Below, in pieces: positions 31,149-39,085 of a DNA stretch of 64,000 bases. The notes under the pieces were generated by a model. The model was not told the origin of the DNA. It saw only the letters and a list, made by a program, of their open reading frames with translations, and did no database searches. The position numbers and the translations under genes were made by a program. The stretch spans positions 1-64,000 of the forward strand of contig CAKVEW010000012.1 in assembly GCA_934746015.1 (NCBI GenBank). Reading direction: 5' to 3'. Numbering within the stretch: position 1 is the first letter of the stretch; each line of letters begins with the position of its first letter. This DNA comes from an uncultured Clostridium sp. (GTDB lineage: Bacteria; Bacillota; Clostridia; Clostridiales; Clostridiaceae).

Positions 31149-31877
31149 ATGAAAGGTACAAAGAAAGCGATAGAACTTACATGGGAGGAACAGGCTAGAT
31201 ATATAGACCAATCTGTGTTAAAGCCTGAATTTAGTGATGAAGAAGTAATTAAGTACATTCAGGAGGGAATTGATTTTAAATGTAAAACTGTATGTATAAA
31301 TCCTTCCTCTTTAGACATAGCGGCGAAAATGACGGAAGGAACAGAAACAGGTATCTGTGTAGTTTGCGATTTTCCTTTTGGTAAAAGCTCTACTGTATCA
31401 AAGGTAGCACAGGGAGAGTTAATATGCAAGAGTGGTAAGGTGGATGAACTAGATGTGGTTTCAAATTATGGATGGATTAGAAGTAAAAAGTGGCTCCAGG
31501 TTAGACAGGATATTAAAGCTGTAGTGGATATGTGTCACAGCTATAACGTAAAAGCCAAGGTAATATTGGAAACCGATGCTCTTAATTCATTGGAGATACA
31601 GAGAGCGACAGAAATTGCTGTTGAGGCTGGAGCTGATTACATAAAGTCTTCCACGGGCTTTTATACAGGAGGAACTGCTATAGGAGCATCTAATGAGATA
31701 ATGGATATTATGCTTAAGGCTTCAGCAGGACGATGTTTAATAAAAGGAAGCGGTGCTATAAGGACACGGGAGCATTTTTTGGAGCTCATTGACATGGGAG
31801 TAGACAGAATGGGAATAGGATATAAATCTACGCCTATTGTGCTTGGAAAAACAATAGAAGAGGTAAGGAAATTATAA
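31149..31877 (+). CDS. DeoC-family aldolase
   Basis: 242 residues from ATG 31149 (SD GTGAGGTG). It belongs to the deoxyribose-phosphate aldolase fold: the Asp in VDELDVVSNYG, the Schiff-base Lys in ADYIKSSTGF and the second Lys in RCLIKGSGAIRT are present, so it should be an active class I aldolase. True DeoC splits deoxyribose-5-phosphate into acetaldehyde and glyceraldehyde-3-phosphate. Here no nucleoside genes are near; the PTS, the glycyl radical enzyme and the isomerases suggest it cleaves a phosphorylated deoxy-ketose into glyceraldehyde-3-phosphate and a 3- or 2-carbon product. That substrate change is inference. Confidence 0.85.
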   Translation: MKGTKKAIELTWEEQARYIDQSVLKPEFSDEEVIKYIQEGIDFKCKTVCINPSSLDIAAKMTEGTETGICVVCDFPFGKSSTVSKVAQGELICKSGKVDELDVVSNYGWIRSKKWLQVRQDIKAVVDMCHSYNVKAKVILETDALNSLEIQRATEIAVEAGADYIKSSTGFYTGGTAIGASNEIMDIMLKASAGRCLIKGSGAIRTREHFLELIDMGVDRMGIGYKSTPIVLGKTIEEVRKL

Positions 31878-31901
31878 TATAAGATTGTGGGGTATAGAAG
31901 T

Positions 31902-32876
31902 ATGAATATAGGACTTGTAGGTAATGGAATGATTATACCTGATATACTTAGTCAAATAAAAAACATACCTGAGATGGAGTGTATAGCTATTTGTGGGAGA
32001 GAAAAAAGCTCTTTTAAGCTTCTACAATTAGCTAAAGATTATACTATAAGTAAGGTTTATTATAATTACGAAGAACTACTAGAGGATTCAGAGATTGATG
32101 TTATATATGTTGCCATAGTAAATAGTCTTCACTATGAGTATTGCTTAAAGGCGCTTAATGCAGGAAAGCACGTTATCTGCGAAAAGCCTTTTACATTGAA
32201 GTATGAGGAGGCTAAAAAGCTTAAAGAAACGGCAGAGGGGAAAAAACTATTTTTATTTGAAGCTATAACTACAAGGCATATTCCGGTATATAGTCAGCTT
32301 TTTGATAGTATTAAAGAAATAGGTAATATTAAGGCTGTATTCTGTAATTTGTCGAAATATTCAAGTCGGTATGATGATTTTGTAAAGGGAGAAACTCCTA
32401 ATGTGTTTAATCCTTCTTTAGGAGGAGGGGCATTAGAGGATATAAATATTTATAATATTCACTTCTGTGTTGGGCTATTTGGAGAACCTATGGAAGTATC
32501 CTATTATGCAAATGTTATTAGAGATATTGATATCTCTGGAACCTTAATATTAAAATATGATAACTTTACTGCTTTATGTGTTGGTGCTAAGAATAATAAT
32601 GTAGGAACGGGTATTTTTATACAGGGAGAAAAAGGGGCTATAACTTTTAATGAAGGTTCATATTCAATTACAGGATTTAATATTATTACAAAGGGTAGTC
32701 AGAGATATATTATCAGCAAAGAAAAGGAAAGACACAGGATGTTTTTTGAACTCTCGGAGTTTTTAAGAATAATTAAAGAGAAAAAGTATGATCAGTGCTA
32801 TAGTAATTTAGAAGATACTCTAAAGGTTGTAAGGATTAGTGAAGATGCCAGGAAATTTGCAGGGTTAAATTTTTAA
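31902..32876 (+). CDS. Gfo/Idh/MocA-family NAD(P)-dependent oxidoreductase
   Basis: 324 residues from ATG 31902 (a GTG at 31887 is also in frame). N-terminal Rossmann fold (MNIGLVGNGMIIPDIL), then the family's catalytic EKP motif in VICEKPFTL and the C-terminal alpha/beta domain. These enzymes oxidise or reduce sugars and cyclitols; 1,5-anhydrofructose reductases are members, which is of interest given the glycyl radical enzyme further on. It lies 24 nt after the aldolase gene in the same operon. The substrate is not determined from sequence. Confidence 0.85.
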   Translation: MNIGLVGNGMIIPDILSQIKNIPEMECIAICGREKSSFKLLQLAKDYTISKVYYNYEELLEDSEIDVIYVAIVNSLHYEYCLKALNAGKHVICEKPFTLKYEEAKKLKETAEGKKLFLFEAITTRHIPVYSQLFDSIKEIGNIKAVFCNLSKYSSRYDDFVKGETPNVFNPSLGGGALEDINIYNIHFCVGLFGEPMEVSYYANVIRDIDISGTLILKYDNFTALCVGAKNNNVGTGIFIQGEKGAITFNEGSYSITGFNIITKGSQRYIISKEKERHRMFFELSEFLRIIKEKKYDQCYSNLEDTLKVVRISEDARKFAGLNF

Positions 32877-32946
32877 TAAAGTACTAATTACAATTTTATT
32901 TACTCAGTGCCATACTATTATAATGATAATCTTGGAGGAATTATGG

Positions 32947-33882
32947 ATGTATCCTATTAAATTTGAAAATATATATTTTGAAAAAATATGGGGAGGAAGT
33001 TCTTTAAAAAGTTTTAGAGAAAATGTGCCAGAGGGGAATATAGGTGAAAGCTGGGATGTTTCTTGTCATCCAAATGGGATGAGCATCGTGGCTAATGGTC
33101 CTTTAAAAGGAAGAACACTTAAAAGTATAATTGATGAATATGGTTATGATTTGATAGGAAATAAGGTATCTGTAGAAAGGTTTCCCTTATTGATAAAGCT
33201 TATTGACGCAAGAGAGAGACTTTCTGTTCAGGTTCATCCGGATGATGAATATGCCTTGAAGTATGAAAGAGATCAGGGGAAAACAGAAGCTTGGTATGTG
33301 CTTAAGGCAGAGCCTGGGGCTAAATTGATTATAGGGACCAAAGATTGTTCGAAAGAAGAATTTATTGGTGCTTTAGAAGGGAATTATTTAGAAAAATACT
33401 TGAATGAAGTACCTGTTAAAAAAGGAGATTGCTATTTAATTAAAAGTGGGATGGTTCATGCTATATGTGAAGGAGTAACAATTGCTGAGATTCAGCAAAG
33501 TAGTGACCTAACCTATAGAGTTTATGATTATGGAAGACCAAGAGAGCTTCATAAGACCAAAGCTCTTGATGTTATAAATCTTCAGCTCAAGAGTAAGAAT
33601 CTTCGAATTGATGAAGATAAAATGCCTAAAAATAATTGGGGTAATATGTGCGAAAGTGAATTCTTCAATATTGATAAAGCAGTTATAAGTGGGGAACTAA
33701 AGGATAAAAGTGATGTAAACACATTTAGTATTTTAACCTGTGTAGATGGATCGGGAGCTATAAAAGGAGATGGTTTTAAGGAAAATATTAAAGTCGGTGA
33801 CAGCTTTTTTGTAGCAGCTGTACTAGGAAATTATGAAATAAGTGGTAGACTAACATTATTAAAAAGCGTGCCAACAAAATAG
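32947..33882 (+). CDS. Class I mannose-6-phosphate isomerase-like protein
   Basis: 311 residues from ATG 32947, chosen because TTGGAGGAA lies 8-9 nt before it and the product starts MYPIKFENIYFEKIWGG, the usual ManA N terminus. Zn-site motifs are present: QVHPDDEYA (about 97-105) and KSGMVHAICEG (about 167-177), followed by EIQQSSDLTYRVYDYGR. The family interconverts mannose-6-phosphate and fructose-6-phosphate in the cytoplasm. It probably brings the PTS product into glycolysis, or isomerises a modified sugar phosphate. It lies 70 nt after the oxidoreductase gene, in the same direction. Confidence 0.88.
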   Translation: MYPIKFENIYFEKIWGGSSLKSFRENVPEGNIGESWDVSCHPNGMSIVANGPLKGRTLKSIIDEYGYDLIGNKVSVERFPLLIKLIDARERLSVQVHPDDEYALKYERDQGKTEAWYVLKAEPGAKLIIGTKDCSKEEFIGALEGNYLEKYLNEVPVKKGDCYLIKSGMVHAICEGVTIAEIQQSSDLTYRVYDYGRPRELHKTKALDVINLQLKSKNLRIDEDKMPKNNWGNMCESEFFNIDKAVISGELKDKSDVNTFSILTCVDGSGAIKGDGFKENIKVGDSFFVAAVLGNYEISGRLTLLKSVPTK

Positions 33883-33977
33883 ATTAATTAAGTTGTTAGT
33901 ATAAACGTTCAAGTAGTATTAATAACAAGTCTTGTATTCATTTATTTATTTTATGAGGATGATCGAGCCATTTATAG

Positions 33978-34958
<981 letters not shown>

Positions 34959-35120
34959 TGTATAAGACAAATAGCTTGTACATTAAAATTTTAGTTTCAA
35001 TATGAGATAATGATATCAAACTATGAAAAGGATGATACGAATCTCAATTTTCTAAATTTTTTGCTACCATAGGCTCTAGAACTTCCAGATGACTGTCGAA
35101 AACAAAATAGCTAATATAAT

Positions 35121-35145
35121 AGTCGCCTCTCGGCGACTTATTATT
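35121..35145 (+). terminator. Terminator-like hairpin
   Basis: AGTCGCC (35121-35127), loop TCTC, GGCGACT (35132-35138), then TTATTATTTT. It lies 160 nt after the broken pfkA and probably ends that transcript. Confidence 0.75.
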
Positions 35146-35302
35146 TTCAGAAGACAACTGGGTTGGCGTGTACGTTGATTTTATTTTCAATATTTATATC
35201 TTTCTGATATTTATGATAAATATAGTAAATGGTGCAACTATGACCGTAGTGCTTAAGACACCTATATTTGCTATAGTAGAGATGATAAAGTCTAAAAAAT
35301 AA
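35123..35302 (+). other. Open frame for a short membrane peptide or gene remnant
   Basis: A frame open from 35123 to TAA 35300-35302 encodes a hydrophobic stretch (VDFIFNIYIFLIFMINIVNG) followed by a basic tail ending EMIKSKK. There is no convincing start or SD: GTG 35168 and ATG 35213 are possible. It sits between two hairpins. It may be the tail of a lost transporter gene or a small membrane peptide. I do not recognise it. Confidence 0.25.
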
Positions 35303-35349
35303 GCACACTTGTATTCAGTCGGATTACGGTTGAGTATAGGCGTGCTTTT
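35301..35349 (+). terminator. Long hairpin, terminator-like
   Basis: AAGCAC(A)C...TGTATTCA pairs with TGAGTATA...GCGTGCTT (35301-35317 with 35331-35347), then TTTTG. It overlaps the stop of the short open frame above. Confidence 0.65.
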
Positions 35350-35425
35350 GTTATAGATTGAAAAGATTTATTTCCCATAGGCGGAGTGATGATCTGACGA
35401 AGTTTAGTAAAAATATATTTATGCT

Positions 35426-35477
35426 ACATTGGCACTTGAGTTTGATTTGAATTCAAGTGCTTTTATCTTGCCAATGT
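35426..35477. promoter_or_regulatory. Nested palindrome, candidate activator site for the PTS operon
   Basis: Outer arms ACATTGGCA (35426-35434) and TGCCAATGT (35469-35477); inner arms GCACTTGA (35432-35439) and TCAAGTGC (35453-35460), followed by TTTTAT. It lies about 70-120 nt before the sigma-54-like promoter at 35544, where LevR-type activators usually bind. The inner hairpin could also terminate transcription. Confidence 0.4.
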
Positions 35478-35543
35478 CGTATAAATCCTACTCATTTCGC
35501 TGTAAGGTTATAAAATATTTGAAAATATTATTAGATTAATAGA

Positions 35544-35562
35544 TTGGCACGATTTTTTGCTA
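35544..35562 (+). promoter_or_regulatory. Sigma-54-like promoter of the PTS/glycyl-radical operon
   Basis: TTGGCACGA followed by TTTTTTGCT: GG at 35546-35547 and GC at 35559-35560, one nucleotide further apart than canonical. It lies 45 nt before the EIIA start, a natural place for a -24/-12 promoter, and nearly matches the site at 31028. Confidence 0.5.
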
Positions 35563-35605
35563 TATTAATAATGAAAAGACTTTTAGACAGAAAGGTGGTG
35601 ATATT

Positions 35606-36037
35606 ATGAGAAAGTATATTATAGCTTCTCATGGAGGATTAGCAACAGGAATAAAAAGCGCTGTAGAAATGATAATAGGAACTTGTGGGAATATAGAAAG
35701 CTATGATTTAAATACCTATTCAACTCCTAAAAAAATATATGATGTTATATTAGCACAAATAGAGAAAAATGAATCCTATGAATATATAATCTTTGCTGAT
35801 ATTCCTGGTGGAAGTGTATATAATCAATTAATGCATTTATGTAAATTTAATAGTGTTTATTTAGTTGGTGGGGTTAATTTAGGCATGGTGCTTGAGGTTA
35901 TCATCAATGAAGAAGAGAAAAATACAAAGGACTTAATATTGGACTCTATTAATAAAACCGTTAATAGCATTGTCTTAATTGATAATGAGTTTATGAAAGA
36001 AAAAAGAAATAACGATAAGGAGGAAACTTTATGGTAA
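35606..36037 (+). CDS. PTS mannose-family EIIA
   Basis: 143 residues of the mannose/fructose/sorbose EIIA fold, with phospho-acceptor His9 in ASHGGLATGIKSAVEMIIG and the motif FADIPGGSVYNQLM. It takes phosphate from HPr and passes it to EIIB. It is the first gene of the PTS-nanE-GRE operon, behind SD AAAGGTGG and the sigma-54-like promoter. It overlaps the EIIB gene by 7 nt. Confidence 0.92.
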   Translation: MRKYIIASHGGLATGIKSAVEMIIGTCGNIESYDLNTYSTPKKIYDVILAQIEKNESYEYIIFADIPGGSVYNQLMHLCKFNSVYLVGGVNLGMVLEVIINEEEKNTKDLILDSINKTVNSIVLIDNEFMKEKRNNDKEETLW

Positions 36038-36504
36038 CAATGCTGAGAGTAGACGATCGCTTGCTCCATGGACAGGTTGCTTTTTCCTGGGTAAATCAAA
36101 CTAATCCAGATGCAATTCTTATTGCGAATGATGGCGTAGTAAATGATGAAATAACAAAATTGGCAATAAAGATGGCAAAGCCAGCAGGTGTTAAAATGGC
36201 TATTAAGTCTTTAAAAGATGGGATTGATTTAATTAATAATCCAAAAACAAAGAATATGAAACTTTTTGTAGTAGTTAAGAATACTGATGATGCATTAAAA
36301 GTAGTCGAAGAGACTGAAGGAATTAAGATCCTAAATATAGGTGGCGCAAGTAATAAAAAGGAAGGAGGGAAAATGATTTTAAAGGGAATATATATGACAG
36401 CCAAAGATATTGAAAATATTAAAAAGTTAATTCCATTGGTCGAAACAATTGATACTCGCGTTGTACCATCAGATTCGTGTAAAAATATAGAAAAACTTAT
36501 TTAG
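36031..36504 (+). CDS. PTS mannose-family EIIB
   Basis: 157 residues of the mannose-type EIIB fold. The active-site His13 sits in RVDDRLLHGQV, the family signature. It transfers phosphate to the sugar during transport and probably signals sugar presence to the LevR-type activator. It overlaps EIIA at its start (SD AAGGAGG inside EIIA) and is followed 14 nt later by EIIC. Confidence 0.93.
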   Translation: MVTMLRVDDRLLHGQVAFSWVNQTNPDAILIANDGVVNDEITKLAIKMAKPAGVKMAIKSLKDGIDLINNPKTKNMKLFVVVKNTDDALKVVEETEGIKILNIGGASNKKEGGKMILKGIYMTAKDIENIKKLIPLVETIDTRVVPSDSCKNIEKLI

Positions 36505-36518
36505 AAGGAGAGAGAAAA

Positions 36519-37295
36519 ATGGTTAATGCTTTATTAATAACTTTAGTTCTAATTGTATGTAATTTTATTAACTATTGGTTTGGGTATACTTTTACCACCC
36601 AGCCTATTATTGTAGCACCTTTGGTTGGATTAGTATTAGGAGATATGCAAACAGGTATTATTTGTGGCGCTACTTATGAGCTCATTTTCTTAGGTGCAGT
36701 AAGTATAGGGGGAATCATACCTTCAGATGCTACAAGTGGAGCGGCTATTGGCACTGCATTTACTATACTTGCAGGTATGACTGCTGATACTTCTCTTGCG
36801 CTGGCAATACCTGCTGGACTTTTATGTGGACAGTTTATGATGTTGATATTTACTTTAAGGAGCTTTTTTAATCCATCTATAGATAAACTTGTTGAAAAGG
36901 CCGATGCTAAAGGAATAGATATTATGGCTTTTGTTCAAACCTTGGTATTTTGTATTCTTGTGTCACTTCCTACCTTTTTTGCAGTAAGCTTTGGGTCTAG
37001 TGCAGTAGAAGCTGTTGTTAACTCATTGCCAGCAGTAATAACTGAAGGATTAACTGTAGCCTCAGGGTTACTGGCAGCTGTAGGATTCGGATTATTATTA
37101 AAGGTTATATGGTCAAAAAAATTAGCTGCATTTTTCTTTGTTGGATATTTTTTAGCAGCATATCTACAAGTACCAATATTAGGTGTTGCTATAGCTGGAA
37201 TCTTATACTGTGTAATAGATTTTTCGGTTAGTGGTAGAAATAAAATGTCAGCGACTTTAAGCAATGGTAGTGAGGAGGAATTATTTAATGAGTAA
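36519..37295 (+). CDS. PTS mannose-family EIIC
   Basis: 258 residues with about seven hydrophobic segments; part of the membrane channel together with EIID. The stretch PIIVAPLVGLVLGDMQTGIICGATYELIFLG is the family signature region (only named, about 31-60). SD AGAAGGAG is close to the ATG. The EIID start lies within its last codons. Substrate specificity cannot be read from sequence. Confidence 0.92.
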   Translation: MVNALLITLVLIVCNFINYWFGYTFTTQPIIVAPLVGLVLGDMQTGIICGATYELIFLGAVSIGGIIPSDATSGAAIGTAFTILAGMTADTSLALAIPAGLLCGQFMMLIFTLRSFFNPSIDKLVEKADAKGIDIMAFVQTLVFCILVSLPTFFAVSFGSSAVEAVVNSLPAVITEGLTVASGLLAAVGFGLLLKVIWSKKLAAFFFVGYFLAAYLQVPILGVAIAGILYCVIDFSVSGRNKMSATLSNGSEEELFNE

Positions 37296-38118
37296 GAAGG
37301 ATTCATTATTTCATTTAGAACCAGAAGATAAGAAAATGATTAATTCCGTTACTTGGAGAACTATGATAGGAAGCGGTACCTACCAATATGAAAAAATGCA
37401 GGGTTTAACCTTCTTGTATGCTATGGTTCCTGTAATTGAAAGGTATTATAAGAAAAAGGAAGATAAGGTAGAAGCATATAAGCGTCACTGGGAAATATGG
37501 AATACTACTCCTCAAATGGCTGGTTTAGCAACTGGACTTGCTGCATCTATGGAAAAGCAGGCAGCAGAAGATCCTAATTATGAGACAAAATCTATTAATG
37601 CTGTTAAGGCAAGCTTAATGGGGCCTCTTGCTAGTATAGGAGATTCAATATTTTGGGGTACGCTAAAGATTATTGCTACAGGAATAGGCGTTTCCTTTGC
37701 TGCAGCTGGGAGTATTCTAGGACCAATTTTATATTTTCTTGTTTTTAATATACCAGCTTCATTAGTAAGACATATTTTGCCAGTAATTGGATTTAAATCA
37801 GGTGAAAACTTTTTAAAGAAAGCTAGTGAAAATGGTACAATTCCATTATTGACTGAGTATGCTAGCATGATTGGCTTAATGACTATAGGAGCAATGGCAT
37901 GTACTATGGTAAGTATATCAATTCCATTTACATATAATGTAGACGAAGCATCCTTTACTATACAATCAATAATTGATAGTATCGCACCAGCTATTTTACC
38001 TATTGGACTTACATTATTATGTATGAAAATATTAAAGAAAGAGAAAGTTGCACCTGCTTTATTAATTGTAATATTAGTTATTCTATCTATTATATTGCAT
38101 TATTTCGGGATTTTATAA
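37288..38118 (+). CDS. PTS mannose-family EIID
   Basis: 276 residues from ATG 37288 (SD GAGGAGG inside the end of EIIC, 8-nt overlap). An upstream in-frame start at 37264 would add residues not typical of the family. It has the EIID signature near the N terminus (WRTMIGSGTYQYEKMQG), a large soluble part (MEKQAAEDPN, KASLMGPLASIGDS) and C-terminal helices. With EIIC it forms the sugar translocator. Confidence 0.92.
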   Translation: MSKKDSLFHLEPEDKKMINSVTWRTMIGSGTYQYEKMQGLTFLYAMVPVIERYYKKKEDKVEAYKRHWEIWNTTPQMAGLATGLAASMEKQAAEDPNYETKSINAVKASLMGPLASIGDSIFWGTLKIIATGIGVSFAAAGSILGPILYFLVFNIPASLVRHILPVIGFKSGENFLKKASENGTIPLLTEYASMIGLMTIGAMACTMVSISIPFTYNVDEASFTIQSIIDSIAPAILPIGLTLLCMKILKKEKVAPALLIVILVILSIILHYFGIL

Positions 38119-38156
38119 CATCCAGTAATAATAATTTAACTTTTGGAGGAGAAAAT

Positions 38157-38924
38157 ATGAACAATGATAAGAAAAAAGCTTTATTAGATCAGATGAAGGG
38201 TGGATTAATTGTATCCTGTCAGACTCAGCCAGGTGATGTAATCCACGATGGTACAAATACAGTTGTACTTATGGCTAAAGCTGCAGAATGGGCAGGAGCT
38301 GTTGGTATTCGTTCTAATAGTCCAGAGCAGGTAAAAGCTATTCATGAGGCTGTTAATCTTCCTATAATAGGCTTACATAAGATTAAGTATGACTGTTTAG
38401 ACGATGTTATTATGACACCAACTATTGAGCATGCCATAGCACTTTGGGAAGCAGGGGCAAGAATAATTGCCTTAGACTCTACCCAAATGTTAAATCATAT
38501 AGGCAAACCAAGATGTGATTTAATTCCAATAATTAAAAAAGAGTTGCCAGAAGCAATTATTTTTGCAGATGTTGATACCTATGAAAATGCTGCTCATGCT
38601 ATAGAGCTAGGAGCTGATATAGTTGCTCCAACTATGTGCGGTTATACAAAAGCCACTGAAGGGATTGAACCACCAGATCTTAGAGAGTTTGCAAGAATGT
38701 GTAGAGATTTCAAGGGAAAAGCTGAAGTAATTATGGAAGGGCACATATATACTCCAGAGGATGCGATGAAAGCCATATATTTAGGTGCACATTCAGTGGT
38801 TGTAGGAAGTGCAATAACTCGTCCCCAACTAATAGCAAAGCGATTTGTTGATTTGTTGGGAGGTTTACAGGATAACTGGCGTGATGCAGAGAAAACATGG
38901 ACAGGTATAACAACTAATGCTTAA
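38157..38924 (+). CDS. NanE-like epimerase (N-acylmannosamine-6-P 2-epimerase family)
   Basis: 255 residues from ATG 38157 (SD TTTTGGAGGAG). It is a TIM-barrel protein of the NanE family: GGLIVSCQTQPGD near the N terminus, IIGLHKIKYD with the catalytic-type Lys, ADVDTYENA, APTMCGYT and VVVGSAITRP. NanE converts N-acetylmannosamine-6-phosphate to N-acetylglucosamine-6-phosphate. No nanA or nagA is nearby, so it may act on another 6-phosphosugar at C2. It is in the same operon as the PTS. Confidence 0.8.
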   Translation: MNNDKKKALLDQMKGGLIVSCQTQPGDVIHDGTNTVVLMAKAAEWAGAVGIRSNSPEQVKAIHEAVNLPIIGLHKIKYDCLDDVIMTPTIEHAIALWEAGARIIALDSTQMLNHIGKPRCDLIPIIKKELPEAIIFADVDTYENAAHAIELGADIVAPTMCGYTKATEGIEPPDLREFARMCRDFKGKAEVIMEGHIYTPEDAMKAIYLGAHSVVVGSAITRPQLIAKRFVDLLGGLQDNWRDAEKTWTGITTNA

Positions 38925-38961
38925 TAGCGTTTTTTAGAAAAATACTATATCTTATACTATT

Positions 38962-39017
38962 CCATAGTAACTTTCTCGATTCAATATAATAAATTTTCCG
39001 CTGAGAAAGTACTATGG
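38962..39017 (+). other. Long hairpin between the epimerase and glycyl radical enzyme genes
   Basis: Arms CCATAGTAACTTTCTC (38962-38977) and GAGAAAGTACTATGG (39003-39017) pair perfectly but for one bulged A. ATATTTTCAAC follows, so it may be a weak terminator or a processing/stability element that sets a separate level for the downstream enzyme. Confidence 0.5.
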
Positions 39018-39085
39018 ATATTTTCAACATAATTAATTGATTTTGAAATTATATATGTGAAAATAATCTAAGGAAGGTGAATAGA

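Noticed and set aside
35429-35448. TTGGCACTTGAGTTTGA as a third sigma-54 promoter
   Set aside because: The -12 GC is missing; the bases are part of the nested palindrome.
38157-38924. Sialic-acid catabolism (nan) operon
   Set aside because: Only a NanE-like gene is present; no nanA lyase, nanK kinase or nagA/B genes lie nearby.
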